Shown piece after piece: positions 1 to 9,200 of a stretch of DNA of 64,000 nucleotides (the first letter of the stretch is position 1; every line of letters starts with the position of its first letter). The position numbers and the translations under genes were made by a program. A model generated the notes under the pieces. The model worked only from the letters and a program-made list of their open reading frames with translations. It ran no database searches and was not told the DNA's origin. The stretch lies in contig JAIRPN010000010.1 in assembly GCA_031256975.1 (NCBI GenBank), positions 62,001-126,000 of the forward strand. The letters are read 5' to 3'. The DNA is from Verrucomicrobiales bacterium (GTDB taxonomy: Bacteria > Verrucomicrobiota > Verrucomicrobiia > Methylacidiphilales > JAAUTS01).

Positions 1-1
1 A

Positions 2-418
2 TTGACCGATCTGCCGGATATTCGCGCGGTACGACCATTGAGTCTTGCCCAGATGAAGCCGGTGACGGTGTCTGGCTTCGACGGTGAATACAAGCCGGAG
101 TTTGCGGTGGATCTGGACGACAATACGCGCTGGGCTTCGCCCCGTGCCGACAACCAGTGGATCGCGATTGATCTGCAAACACCCACCCGCTTCAGTTCGG
201 TCGGGTTGTCGTGGGAATCCGCCTATGGCAAGGAATTCAAGATACAGGTCTCCGACGACGGTTCGAACTGGAAGGACGTTGCCCATGTCACCGACGGCAA
301 GGGCGGCATGGAAACGGTCAAATTTGACCCGGTGACGGCCCGTTATGTGCGGATGTTGGGTATCAAACGGGCGATTAATTATGGCTTTTCCCTATGGGAC
401 TTCGCGGTGTATCCGTGA
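2..418 (+). CDS. C-terminal part of a protein with an F5/8 type C (discoidin, CBM32-like) domain
   Basis: The reading frame is open at the left edge, so only about 138 C-terminal residues are visible and the true start lies outside. They match an F5/8 type C carbohydrate-binding fold: an aspartate-rich DLDDNTRWAS stretch, then WIAIDLQ, a GLSWES strand, KIQVSDDGSNW, and a closing arginine strand (ARYVRMLGI) ending in WDFAVYP. In this family the domain usually sits at the end of secreted glycoside hydrolases, lyases or sulfatases and holds them on their glycan. Since kduI, kduD and a lyase follow on the same strand, the missing part is probably an enzyme acting on the same uronic-acid polysaccharide. 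The family call is firm; the parent enzyme cannot be named. Confidence 0.8.
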   Translation: MTDLPDIRAVRPLSLAQMKPVTVSGFDGEYKPEFAVDLDDNTRWASPRADNQWIAIDLQTPTRFSSVGLSWESAYGKEFKIQVSDDGSNWKDVAHVTDGKGGMETVKFDPVTARYVRMLGIKRAINYGFSLWDFAVYP

Positions 419-440
419 GAAAATTTTGGTAAACTAAGGT

Positions 441-1268
441 ATGAAAAATTTACGAGTGGCGGATGAAGTGCGTTATCAGACGATGACCACGGCGGAATTG
501 CGCGAACATTTTCTGGTGAATTTGTTCACCGAGGGAAAACTGGAATTGGTCTATACCGATGCGGATCGTGCGGTGATCGGTTCGGCGGTGCCGACGGACA
601 CGCCGCTAACACTGAACGCCGCGGACGCGTTGCGGGCGGAATATTTTCTGGAGCGACGTGAACTGGGTGTCATCAACGTGGGTGGCGAGGGCAAGGTCGT
701 CGTTAGCGGCCAAAGTTATGAACTGGAGCATTGCGACGCGTTGTATGTGGGGCGAGGCAATCGCGAGGTGTCTTTTGCCAGTGTTGATCCCAAGCAACCG
801 GCGTGCTTTTACTTGTTGAGTTATCCCGCGCACCGGGAATACCCGACGCTAATGGCGAAGAAGGCCGATGCCAAGGCGGTTCGGCTCGGCGAGCAGGCAA
901 CCTGCAACAAGCGGACGATCTATAAATATATCCATTCGCAGGGCATCCAGAGCTGCCAGTTGGTGATGGGCTTCACGGTGCTTGACGAGGGCAGCGTGTG
1001 GAACACCATGCCGACCCACACGCATGACCGGCGTTCGGAGATTTATTTGTACTTCGACATGCAAGCGGAGACACGGGTGATTCACCTAATGGGCAAGCCG
1101 GATGAGACTCGTAATTTGGTGGTCGCTAACCGCCAGATGGTGGTGTCGCCGAGCTGGTCGATTCATTCCGGCGCAGGCACCGGCGCCTACACGTTTTGCT
1201 GGGGCATGGGTGGCGAGAACCAGGATTTCGACGACATGGACATGGTGGCAATCAAGGATTTGCGATGA
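441..1268 (+). CDS. kduI: 5-keto-4-deoxyuronate isomerase (KduI)
   Basis: Converts 4-deoxy-L-threo-5-hexosulose uronate, the unsaturated monomer left by polysaccharide lyases, to 3-deoxy-D-glycero-2,5-hexodiulosonate in the cytoplasm. At 275 residues it matches the usual length of about 278. The cupin metal site is visible as THTHDRRSE, with His193, His195 and Glu200, plus His242 in IHSGAG. The ATG at 441 follows an A-rich leader with AAGG directly before it. Its stop overlaps the kduD start (ATGA), so the two are translationally coupled. Together with the lyase downstream this marks a cluster that breaks down a uronate-containing glycan (pectin-, glucuronan- or glycosaminoglycan-like). Confidence 0.95.
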   Translation: MKNLRVADEVRYQTMTTAELREHFLVNLFTEGKLELVYTDADRAVIGSAVPTDTPLTLNAADALRAEYFLERRELGVINVGGEGKVVVSGQSYELEHCDALYVGRGNREVSFASVDPKQPACFYLLSYPAHREYPTLMAKKADAKAVRLGEQATCNKRTIYKYIHSQGIQSCQLVMGFTVLDEGSVWNTMPTHTHDRRSEIYLYFDMQAETRVIHLMGKPDETRNLVVANRQMVVSPSWSIHSGAGTGAYTFCWGMGGENQDFDDMDMVAIKDLR

Positions 1269-2032
1269 GCATTCTGGAGCAATTCAAGCTGGATGGCAAA
1301 ACAGCGCTGGTCAGCGGCTGCAAGCGTGGCATTGGCCGGGCGATTGCCGTGGCTTTGGCGGAAGCCGGGGCGGACATTATCGGCGTTAGCGCGACTCTGG
1401 ACGCTAACAGCGAAGTGGCCGGAGAAGTGCGCGCCTTGGGCCGCAAGTTCACGGCTTATGCCTGTGATTTCAGCAACCGCGAGGCGCTGTATTCATTCAT
1501 TGGGCAGCTTAATGCCAATCATCCGGTGATTGATATTTTGGCCAACAACGCCGGGACCATCAAGCGCAAGCCTGCGGCGGAACATGACGATGCGTTGTGG
1601 GATGAGGTGATTGAGACCAATTTGAACGCGCAATTTATTTTGTCGCGAGAAGTGGGCAAGGGGATGCTGCAACGCAAAAACGGCAAGATTATTTTCACCG
1701 CTTCGCTGTTAGCCTTCCAAGGCGGTGTCACGGTGCCCGGTTACGCCGCGAGCAAAGGCGGCGTGGCGCAATTGACCATGGCGTTGTCGAACGAGTGGGC
1801 CGCGCAGGGCGTGCAGGTGAATGCCATCGCGCCCGGCTACATTGGCACCGACAATACGCAAGCCTTGCGCGAGGACGCGGAACGCAGCCGGTCGATTTTG
1901 TCGCGGATTCCGGTGGGACGCTGGGGATCGCCGGATGACCTCAAGGGCGCGGCGGTGTTCCTGGCGTCGGCTGCATCGAATTATGTCACCGGCACGATAT
2001 TGACTGTCGATGGCGGCTGGCTGGGACGCTAA
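1265..2032 (+). CDS. kduD: 2-dehydro-3-deoxy-D-gluconate 5-dehydrogenase (KduD), SDR family
   Basis: NAD(P)-dependent short-chain dehydrogenase that reduces the KduI product to 2-keto-3-deoxygluconate. The 255-residue protein shows the cofactor loop SGCKRGIG (about residues 17-24), NNAG at 94-97, and catalytic YAASK at 160-164, with the family ending DGGW. The frame is open upstream to 1196, but the ATG at 1265 gives the normal SDR N-terminus (MSILEQFKLDGK) and overlaps the kduI stop by four bases. The TAA stop lies inside a copy of the window-wide CGCTAACGG motif. KDG kinase and aldolase genes are not in this window. Confidence 0.93.
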   Translation: MSILEQFKLDGKTALVSGCKRGIGRAIAVALAEAGADIIGVSATLDANSEVAGEVRALGRKFTAYACDFSNREALYSFIGQLNANHPVIDILANNAGTIKRKPAAEHDDALWDEVIETNLNAQFILSREVGKGMLQRKNGKIIFTASLLAFQGGVTVPGYAASKGGVAQLTMALSNEWAAQGVQVNAIAPGYIGTDNTQALREDAERSRSILSRIPVGRWGSPDDLKGAAVFLASAASNYVTGTILTVDGGWLGR

Positions 2033-2043
2033 CGGTAAGATTT

Positions 2044-2892
2044 ATGAATAAACTCATTGGATTCGTGACGCTAACCGCGAGCTTGCTTGCAGTTGGCGCA
2101 AATGCCGGGGTCAAGGAAGCGGACACCGATACCCGGGCGCAGGCCAAGTACATTCCGCAGCGGGCCGATGATATCGCCTGGGAGAATGACAAAATTGCCT
2201 ATCGGATTTACGGTCCGAAGTTGGCTGTTACCGAGCCGACCGGCAGCGGCATCGATGTGTGGGTGAAATCGACCCAGTCGATGGTCATCGACAGATGGTA
2301 CAAGGCCGGGAATTACCATGAGGACCATGGCGAGGGTTTGGATTTTTATGGTGTGGGGCATAGCCGCGGCTGCGGCGGGCTGGGTATCTGGGACGGCAAG
2401 GAATTGCACAATTCCGGGCATTGGGATTCCTATGAGATCAAGGAAAGCGGCGCCAACCGCGCTGTATTTGAGGTGAAATATGCGCCGTGGGATATTGGCG
2501 GGGGCAGGAAAATTTCCGAAACCAGGACTTTCGAACTGGCCGCTGACAGCAATCTCAACAAGCTGACTTCGCTATTGGCGGGTGATGCCGGGGAAGTGAC
2601 GGTTGGTATTGGCATTGCCAAGGGACCAGGCGGTGAGATTTATCAGGACAAGGAGAAGGGCATTCTGGCGTATTGGCAGAAGGCGGACAAGAACCACGGC
2701 ATCATTGGTTGCGGGGTGGTGACGGATCCGAAAAACGTGGTGGGTTTTGCCGAGAACAAGCTGAATCATTTGATTTTAGTCAGGGTCAGGACTGGAGTCC
2801 CGTTCACTTATTATGCGGGAGCCTGTTGGGATCGCGGTTGCAACGCGGTCGCCAGTTTTGATGAATGGAAAAATTATCTAACAAATAAATAA
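2044..2892 (+). CDS. Secreted DUF4861-family protein
   Basis: A 282-residue protein with an N-terminal signal peptide (MNKLIGFVTLTASLLAVGANA). The mature part resembles DUF4861 proteins: YRIYGPK near residue 58, DVWVKST, YHEDHGEGLDFYGVG, and a late TYYAGACWDR followed by a helical end. This family is common in polysaccharide utilisation loci next to lyases and uronate isomerases, and is thought to act on uronate-containing glycans. The local setting is exactly that. It starts 11 bases after kduD and six bases before the next gene, so it belongs to the same operon. No catalytic residues can be assigned from the sequence. Confidence 0.75.
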   Translation: MNKLIGFVTLTASLLAVGANAGVKEADTDTRAQAKYIPQRADDIAWENDKIAYRIYGPKLAVTEPTGSGIDVWVKSTQSMVIDRWYKAGNYHEDHGEGLDFYGVGHSRGCGGLGIWDGKELHNSGHWDSYEIKESGANRAVFEVKYAPWDIGGGRKISETRTFELAADSNLNKLTSLLAGDAGEVTVGIGIAKGPGGEIYQDKEKGILAYWQKADKNHGIIGCGVVTDPKNVVGFAENKLNHLILVRVRTGVPFTYYAGACWDRGCNAVASFDEWKNYLTNK

Positions 2893-2897
2893 ATTAA

Positions 2898-4721
2898 ATG
2901 ACTGTCATGAATTACGTTCGCTTCCGGGTGTTTTTTCTGGCGCTAACAGGGGGTTGGTCGTTAGCGTTCGCCGCAGAGCCGGTGGATTGGCATAAAACCG
3001 CCCTGCGGTCGCCACAACCCGACGACGAAGTGTTGTCTCTCACGGTTGGCGACGCCAAGCAACCGAACGTGCTGGAACGCTGGTGGCACGGCAAGCGGGT
3101 GCGCTGGATTGACGAGCACGGCACCTTGCAGCACGGTGACCTGCGAGGGGACGCGGTGAACGGCTTGCTGCAGATTGACATGGACGGGGACGGCGTTTAC
3201 GACGGCCCGGACGACATGAATATCAAATGGTGCGACACCAATGGCGACGGAATTCCCGACGTGCAGGCGATCGTGGTCAATCCGACCAAATGGGGGGTGA
3301 CCAAACAGGAACAAACCGGACATCCGGTGTGGATGTTGTTTATCAATCATGACAAGCACGGCGTGCTGGGCTGGATTGATTGGGAAAAATTTAATTTTCA
3401 CTGCTGGGACTTTACCGGCATGTGCAACTGGCTGCCGAATTACCACGGCAACAACGATTTTGTCAAAACCCATGCGCCGGCCTATGCCTTCAATGATCCG
3501 CGCCTGAACTGGGAAAATCCGTTCTCGTTCTACGATGAAACCGGCAACGGTGTTTCCAACATGGCGATCCGCTGGTGCGCGCCGCAACCGGTCAAAAACG
3601 GCAAGGTGGAAATCCCGCCGGTGGTGGATTCGGCTTTTGTCACCATGGACATTGACGGTAGCGCGGCGAAGGGTAACGAGACTTCTTACGACCTGACTTT
3701 GCACGGTGCGGGCGGCAAGGTGGACATTAGCGGCATGGTGCATCCGTTGAACAATTTTGCAGGCGACGCGAAATTCGATCCGCTGTTCTACCACAACGAA
3801 TGGCGGCACATCAAGGAAGTGATCTACATGGATCGTAACAAGGGTTACGACACATTTTTCCAAACCAAATGGCAGACCATGTATTTCACCTTTGACGAGG
3901 ACGGCGACGATCATCGCTGGGAACGGGTGGAGATGATGTATCCGACCACCAATTACCGTCCCGACGGCCCGCCGGTGGACCTGTATTCCACGGCGCGTTT
4001 CAAGAACAAGAAAGGCGGTATGGACGGAGCTTTCCAATCGGACACTTTGGGTGACCGTGGTGAATTCGATTTGACCAACAAGGGCGGCGGCAAATTGTAC
4101 ATCGGCAACTTCGACCGCAAGTTGCATTTGTACGGCGCCGACTGGGGTGCGTGGACGGTGGATCGCGAAGGCAAGTATCACGGCGGGGCGGGTGAACCGA
4201 CCAAGAAACCCGAGGCGACAAAAGTCGGCGAGGTGGTGAAGTACACGGATACCGACGGTGACGGTTTCATTGATCTGATCGAATATGATTACGACGGTGA
4301 CCGGAAGATTGATTTAAAAGTTGATCTTAAGGAATACAAAACCAAGGACGGCAAGCCCGCGCAAGTGGCCGAGATTATTGATCCCGCCCCGCTCGGCTGG
4401 AAGGGAATGCACGAATTGTTCAACAAAATGGCGCAGCAAGGCTGGGTTGAAGCGCTGGAGGTTTACCGCGCGGCATGGAAACGTGACCTCACCACGCCGG
4501 AAATGGATAAATTGGCGGCGGCCTCGTCGCTGATGCAGCGTTACCAGAACGGGTACTGGCTGAAGGAGTTGGTTTTCCGCGAGATTCGCGCACGGCTGTT
4601 GGCGGCGAAAACTCCGGCAGCGGATAAATTATTGCACGATTACATTGCGGCGTATTACAGCGGGGATTTTGAGGCGGTGGTCAAACTGATCGGGCAGGTT
4701 CCCGCTGCCAAACGGGAATAA
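2898..4721 (+). CDS. Large secreted protein with calcium-loop-like acidic repeats, function unknown
   Basis: A 607-residue protein with a signal peptide (YVRFRVFFLALTGGWSLAFA). Several Asp/Asn/Gly loops resemble EF-hand or thrombospondin-3 calcium sites: DMDGDGVYDGPDD (about residue 94), DTNGDGIPDVQ (about 113) and DTDGDGFIDLIEYDYDGD (about 450). The middle is rich in Trp and Tyr and reads like a beta-sandwich enzyme or binding scaffold; the last 110 residues are helical. I do not recognise a named family. Placement between the DUF4861 protein and a heparinase-type lyase, with two-base spacing to the latter, argues for a role in capturing or cleaving the same polysaccharide outside the cytoplasm. 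A long antisense frame lies over it and is a composition shadow. Confidence 0.75.
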   Translation: MTVMNYVRFRVFFLALTGGWSLAFAAEPVDWHKTALRSPQPDDEVLSLTVGDAKQPNVLERWWHGKRVRWIDEHGTLQHGDLRGDAVNGLLQIDMDGDGVYDGPDDMNIKWCDTNGDGIPDVQAIVVNPTKWGVTKQEQTGHPVWMLFINHDKHGVLGWIDWEKFNFHCWDFTGMCNWLPNYHGNNDFVKTHAPAYAFNDPRLNWENPFSFYDETGNGVSNMAIRWCAPQPVKNGKVEIPPVVDSAFVTMDIDGSAAKGNETSYDLTLHGAGGKVDISGMVHPLNNFAGDAKFDPLFYHNEWRHIKEVIYMDRNKGYDTFFQTKWQTMYFTFDEDGDDHRWERVEMMYPTTNYRPDGPPVDLYSTARFKNKKGGMDGAFQSDTLGDRGEFDLTNKGGGKLYIGNFDRKLHLYGADWGAWTVDREGKYHGGAGEPTKKPEATKVGEVVKYTDTDGDGFIDLIEYDYDGDRKIDLKVDLKEYKTKDGKPAQVAEIIDPAPLGWKGMHELFNKMAQQGWVEALEVYRAAWKRDLTTPEMDKLAAASSLMQRYQNGYWLKELVFREIRARLLAAKTPAADKLLHDYIAAYYSGDFEAVVKLIGQVPAAKRE

Positions 4722-4723
4722 TT

Positions 4724-7267
4724 ATGGAAATGCTGAAATATGTCGGTCTGTTTTTGCTGGGACTTGGTTCATCATTAGCGACGTTGTTTGCCGCTAATGA
4801 CGGGAATTCGGATGTACCGGAACAGATGGCAACGGAGTTCAAATTGCCTCAGCGCCCGTTTTTAATGTTGCCGGCAGCGGAGATTCCGGAGGTGCGGGCC
4901 AGGGTGCAAAGCCAACCCTGGTCGCGCACCGCGCTGGCGGAGTTGACGGCGAGGGCGGACGGGATCATCGCGCATCCGATGGTGTTCCCGCTGGCGGAAG
5001 GCGGCTGGCCGCATTTGTACATCTGCCCGAAAACAGGGGAAAAGTTGCAGTTTGATCCCGGCAAGCCGCATGAGCATTACTGTCCGGTATGCAAGACCTA
5101 TCATACGGGCAAGGCACTGGACAACGCCTGGATCACCGCGGCGATGATGCGGACGGCTGAGGAACAGGATGTATTGGCGGCGGCGTTTTTGCTGACCGGC
5201 GACAAGAAGTACGCCAACGAGATGAAGCGGACTTTTTTGGACATCGCGGAAAAATATCCGCAATTGCAATTACACGACAAGAGCATGGGGCATGATCTGT
5301 CGAAGATTGAAACCACGGCGGGCCGGGCGACTTCACAGTCGATCGAGGAGTGCAATCTGCTTTCGCAGTTAGCGTTCAGTTACGACACGCTGGCAGGATC
5401 GGGCGTGCTGTCGGCGGCGGAGCAGAAACAAATTGAAACAGGATTGTGGCAACCAGGGCTGCAATACATGTACCGGATCATGGAACTGCATCCTTCCGGC
5501 GGCAATTGGTGGATCTGGCATGCCAGCGGGACGATTGTGCTGGGGGTGACGTTCGGCGATGCCAAGTTGGTTTCGATCGGCTTGAACAGTCCGAAGACCG
5601 GGATTCTCGACATGATTCGCGGGGGTTATGTCAATCGCGACGGGTTTACCGGCGAGCTCAGCCCCGGGTATCATTATTACCCGTTCATCGGCCTGATGCG
5701 CGTGGCGGCGGCGACCCGGCGGGTGGGAATTGATTTTTACAAGATTCCGCGGTTCAGGGAAATGTTCAACCTGCCGTTGAAGATTGTGCTGCCGGATTTG
5801 CATATGCCGCGCCTGAACGACGGCGGTCAGAGCTATCTGGCGACCAGGGAATGGGCGGCCTTGTATGAGCAGGCGGCGCATTGGTACGGGGATGCGGGTT
5901 ATCTGGCCTTGTTGCACGACATGTACAATCCGGCAACCGGGTTGAAGCGGGACAGCGTGCAGGCCTTGTTGTATGGCGAACCGGTGCTGCCGGACAAATC
6001 GTTGGATCATTCGCAGGCCTCGCTGTTGCCATATTCGGGCGCGGCGGTACTACGCAGCCCGTTGAATGACTGGAATGTTTATTTGAAAAACGATTTGGAT
6101 TCGTCAGGGCACCGTCATCCCGATGCGTTGAATCTGATTGTTTACGCCAATGGCGAGGAAGTGCTGCCGGGGACGGGATCGCCGTTGTATGGCAATGCGA
6201 GCTATCTGCAATGGTACTCGCAGAGCATTGCTCACAACACGGTGACGCTCAACACGCTGAGCCAGCGGATGTCGCCGAAGGAAAAACAACTGGAGTTCGG
6301 CTTTGCCCGGTGGGGTATCGGCGCGGCGCAATCCTCGGCCGGGGATATCCAGGGTAAAAAGATCGAGAATGAAACTCCCGCTTTCCTGCGCCGCACGGTG
6401 CTGGTGACGCCGCATGCAATCGTGGATTTGTTCCGGGTCAATGTTGATGTACCAAAGGCCGGGCAGTTGAAGCAACCGCTAACGGTGAACACGGTGGACT
6501 GGGCTTTGCATTTGAACGGGACGCTAATGACCAAGGAAGCCGCGGTGCCGAGCAAGGATGTGTTGATTGCGGAAGAACGTCTCAATGCGCCGCAGGGGCC
6601 GAAACAATACTGGCCGCATCAGGGTTATAAATTGATTCATGACCTGGAAGCCTTGTCACCCGGCAAGGAATTGCAGGCAACCTTGACCCAGGCCAATGGC
6701 GGCAAGTTGGCAATCTGGCTGGCCGCGGCGGGCGCTAATGACAAACTGTATCGTGCGACCGGGCTCGGTTTGGAGAGCAGTATTGAACAACGGATGCCGA
6801 TGCTGTTGCAGCGGCGGCAGGCCAATGACACGGTATTTTTATCGGTTTACGCGCCCTATAAGGACCAGGCGGCGGTGCAGTCGGTACGTTTCCTGACCCC
6901 ATCAACCGAAACCAACAAAGCGGTCGTGGAGATCACGCATACGCAAGGCAAGGATTTGGTATTGAGTTTGGCACAAGCCGGAAAATTGGACCTGAACGGG
7001 GCGAGCCTGAACGGTGCCCTCGGTTGTCGGAGTGAACTCGCCAAGGACAAAGTATTATTATTGTTGGTCGGTCAAAGTTGGAAAGACGCTGACCGTGAGC
7101 TTTCGTTGGAAAACCAAGGCAACGTCATCGCGGAATTCACCGGTTCCTCGGTAAAATTGTACAACGCATTCACCGCTCCGGTGAAAGGGACCGTAAGACC
7201 CGCACCGGACAAATCGGCCAGGGATTTTGCCCTTGAGCCGGGAAAAACGGTGCAGTTCAACTGGTAA
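4724..7267 (+). CDS. Heparinase II/III-type polysaccharide lyase
   Basis: An 847-residue secreted protein (signal MLKYVGLFLLGLGSSLATLFA). The N-terminal two thirds form an alpha/alpha toroid. It carries a CPKTGEKL...HYCPVC cluster (about residues 105-126) that may bind metal, and NWWIWHASG near residue 261, typical of heparinase II/III-like lyases. The C-terminal beta-sandwich has the GHRHPDALNLIVYANGEE motif (about residue 462) and SIAHNTVTLN. Such enzymes cleave uronate-containing chains by beta-elimination to give unsaturated uronates, the substrate that feeds KduI after spontaneous rearrangement. The polysaccharide cannot be told from sequence; PL12, PL15, PL21 and PL33 are all candidates. 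It is the last gene of the uronate operon. Confidence 0.85.
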   Translation: MEMLKYVGLFLLGLGSSLATLFAANDGNSDVPEQMATEFKLPQRPFLMLPAAEIPEVRARVQSQPWSRTALAELTARADGIIAHPMVFPLAEGGWPHLYICPKTGEKLQFDPGKPHEHYCPVCKTYHTGKALDNAWITAAMMRTAEEQDVLAAAFLLTGDKKYANEMKRTFLDIAEKYPQLQLHDKSMGHDLSKIETTAGRATSQSIEECNLLSQLAFSYDTLAGSGVLSAAEQKQIETGLWQPGLQYMYRIMELHPSGGNWWIWHASGTIVLGVTFGDAKLVSIGLNSPKTGILDMIRGGYVNRDGFTGELSPGYHYYPFIGLMRVAAATRRVGIDFYKIPRFREMFNLPLKIVLPDLHMPRLNDGGQSYLATREWAALYEQAAHWYGDAGYLALLHDMYNPATGLKRDSVQALLYGEPVLPDKSLDHSQASLLPYSGAAVLRSPLNDWNVYLKNDLDSSGHRHPDALNLIVYANGEEVLPGTGSPLYGNASYLQWYSQSIAHNTVTLNTLSQRMSPKEKQLEFGFARWGIGAAQSSAGDIQGKKIENETPAFLRRTVLVTPHAIVDLFRVNVDVPKAGQLKQPLTVNTVDWALHLNGTLMTKEAAVPSKDVLIAEERLNAPQGPKQYWPHQGYKLIHDLEALSPGKELQATLTQANGGKLAIWLAAAGANDKLYRATGLGLESSIEQRMPMLLQRRQANDTVFLSVYAPYKDQAAVQSVRFLTPSTETNKAVVEITHTQGKDLVLSLAQAGKLDLNGASLNGALGCRSELAKDKVLLLLVGQSWKDADRELSLENQGNVIAEFTGSSVKLYNAFTAPVKGTVRPAPDKSARDFALEPGKTVQFNW

Positions 7268-7331
7268 TGAATGGCGCAATATTTTTACCTTGACCATTTT
7301 GTCAATCCCGCAAGAATATCCCTTCCATTTT

Positions 7332-7406
7332 GCAGCCTTAGCTCAGTGGTAGAGCATCACCTTGACACGGTGGGGGTCAGTGGTTCAAACCCACTAGGCT
7401 GCACCA
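7332..7406 (+). tRNA. tRNA-Val (anticodon GAC)
   Basis: A full cloverleaf can be folded. The acceptor stem is GCAGCCT/AGGCTGC, the D arm TAGCTCAGTGGTAGAGC, the anticodon stem TCACC/GGTGG around loop TTGACAC (anticodon GAC), and the T arm GTGGTTCAAACCCAC. Discriminator A and an encoded CCA close it at 7404-7406. Confidence 0.96.
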
Positions 7407-7494
7407 GCCTCCCTTGGAGGCAGATACTAAGCTCCAAATTCCAAACAAATAGCGCTTTGCGTTTTACAGAAGCCGCTGTTAGCGTGTTGGTTTC

Positions 7495-8094
7495 ATGACG
7501 ATTACCGAACATTATCAACGCCTGATGGCTTGTAACAAATGCCCGCTAATGGCCAAGCCGGTGGTTTCCGGGCGGCCGGTAATGAGCAAGGTGTTGCTGG
7601 TCGGGCAGGCGCCGGGCATCAAGGAGCCGCAGTTCGGCAAACCCTTTGCTTGGACGGCGGGGAAGACGATGTTTAAGTGGTTTCAACAGTCGCTTGGCGT
7701 GGATGAGGAGACTTTTCGTGCCAAGGCCTATATGGCGGCGGTATGCCGTTGTTATCCGGGGAAAAATCCGAAGGGGGGCGACCGGGTGCCTAATGACGAG
7801 GAGATCGCGAATTGTGCTTCGTGGTTAGCGTCGGAGATTGAGATTTTGCGTCCGCAATTGGTGTTGGCGATCGGCAAGCTGGCGATTCGGCAGTTTGTGG
7901 AATTTGAAAAACTGAACGAGGTGGTCGGGCGGGTCATTAGCGTCGAGAAATACGGCCAACGGCTCGATGTGGTGCCGTTCCCGCATCCCTCGGGTGCGTC
8001 GACCTGGCACCGGATGGAACCGGGCAAGACCCTGTTGCAACAGGCACTGGCGCTAACGGCGAAGCATCCGGCGTTTTTAGCAACCTTCAAATAG
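7495..8094 (+). CDS. Uracil-DNA glycosylase superfamily protein (iron-sulfur type)
   Basis: A 199-residue base-excision repair enzyme. The motif-A region reads LLVGQAPGIKE, followed by FGKPFAWTAGKTM, and the late substrate loop is PHPSGAS. Four cysteines spaced like the Fe4S4 ligands of family 4 glycosylases are present: CNKC near residues 14-17, one in CRCYPG, and one in IANCASW. Gln replaces the usual Glu in GEAPG, so the protein may fall in a side branch and the exact substrate is unsure. It starts at ATG 7495, just after a motif copy at about 7478, and ends nine bases before dusB. Confidence 0.85.
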   Translation: MTITEHYQRLMACNKCPLMAKPVVSGRPVMSKVLLVGQAPGIKEPQFGKPFAWTAGKTMFKWFQQSLGVDEETFRAKAYMAAVCRCYPGKNPKGGDRVPNDEEIANCASWLASEIEILRPQLVLAIGKLAIRQFVEFEKLNEVVGRVISVEKYGQRLDVVPFPHPSGASTWHRMEPGKTLLQQALALTAKHPAFLATFK

Positions 8095-8103
8095 TCGCTA
8101 ACG

Positions 8104-9156
8104 ATGAAATCGCTCAAATTCAAAAACCTGGAACTGGCCTCGCCGTTGATGCTTTCGCCGATGGCGGGATTCACCAATTTGCCGTTCCGTGCGGCCGTGC
8201 GCAGCCTCGGTGGCTTGTCGATTGCGACCACGGATTTGGTCAATGCGCGGTCGATTCTGGAATTGAATTACAAGGCGATTCGCATGATTTCGGCGGCCGC
8301 TAATGACCGTCCGCTGGGGGTGCAGTTGTTCGGCGCTAACCGCGGGGAGTTGCGCGATGCGGCGCGCTTCCTCGAGGATTTGGGGATTGATTTGATCGAC
8401 ATCAACATGGGTTGTCCTTCCGACAAGGTGAACGCCTGCGGTGCGGGCGCGGCGCTCATGCAGGATGAGGAATTGACCGAGGAACTGATCGCCGCCATTG
8501 TGAACGCGGTGTCGATCCCGGTGACGGTGAAGATGCGTTTGGGCTGGGATGAGGATAGTATCAACGCGCATTTAATCGCGCCGCGTTTGGAACAAATGGG
8601 CGTGGCGGCGGTGGCGGTGCATGGCCGCACGCGGATGCAGGGCTATACTGGCAAGGTGAATTTACCCGCTATTCGCGAGGTGGTGAAATCGGTCAAGCGC
8701 ATCCCGGTGATCGGCAACGGCGATGTCAGTACGCATCTGGATGCGGCACGGATGATCAACGAGGTGGGCTGTTCCGGGGTGATGGTCGGACGCGCAGCAT
8801 TGTGGAATCCGTTTTTCTTTTCGCAGACCTTGCGTTATCTGCAGACCGGCGAGGAGCCGCGGGAGATAACGCTGCGGCAGATGATGTTGTTCATGCATTA
8901 TCATTTCGCAATGATGTTGCATTTTTACGGCGAGGAGGACGCCTGCCGGATGTTCCGCACGGTGATTCCCGGTTACAGCGAGCATTTTTCACATAAAGCG
9001 CGCTGGCGGGTGGAAATGCAGCATTTGGAGACGGTGGACGAGTATCTGGAAATTGTTGCGCGGTTGGCGGATGCTGCGCTGGATGACGAGTGTTTGCGGC
9101 CACGGTTGGAAGTGGGGTATTTGCGGGAATTGCTGGGCGCTAATGGCGAAGTTTGA
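8104..9156 (+). CDS. dusB: tRNA-dihydrouridine synthase (DusB/NifR3-like)
   Basis: A 350-residue FMN-dependent TIM-barrel enzyme that reduces uridine in the tRNA D loop. Family signatures are LSPMAGFTNLPFR near the N-terminus, DINMGCPSDKV at about residue 99 with the catalytic Cys, KMRLGWDE, AVHGRTRMQGY, IGNGDVST and VMVGRAALWNPF. The start codon at 8104 lies inside a motif copy (CGCTAACGATGAAA), so the motif appears to supply it. It is close behind the glycosylase gene and probably co-transcribed. Length is normal for the family. Confidence 0.93.
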   Translation: MKSLKFKNLELASPLMLSPMAGFTNLPFRAAVRSLGGLSIATTDLVNARSILELNYKAIRMISAAANDRPLGVQLFGANRGELRDAARFLEDLGIDLIDINMGCPSDKVNACGAGAALMQDEELTEELIAAIVNAVSIPVTVKMRLGWDEDSINAHLIAPRLEQMGVAAVAVHGRTRMQGYTGKVNLPAIREVVKSVKRIPVIGNGDVSTHLDAARMINEVGCSGVMVGRAALWNPFFFSQTLRYLQTGEEPREITLRQMMLFMHYHFAMMLHFYGEEDACRMFRTVIPGYSEHFSHKARWRVEMQHLETVDEYLEIVARLADAALDDECLRPRLEVGYLRELLGANGEV

Positions 9157-9200
9157 GTTTGCGGTTGGCGGGTTTTTCACGGAGACTGTGGGCTTGTAAC

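Noticed and set aside
2961..4181. Long minus-strand open frame (about 400 codons) opposite the secreted acidic-loop protein
   Set aside because: It is rich in His, Val and Arg in a pattern expected from the reverse strand of GC-rich codons, has no recognisable domain, and the plus-strand gene has a signal peptide and clear repeats.
7271..7498. Short plus-strand frame spanning tRNA-Val
   Set aside because: It runs through the tRNA gene and contains no protein-like pattern.
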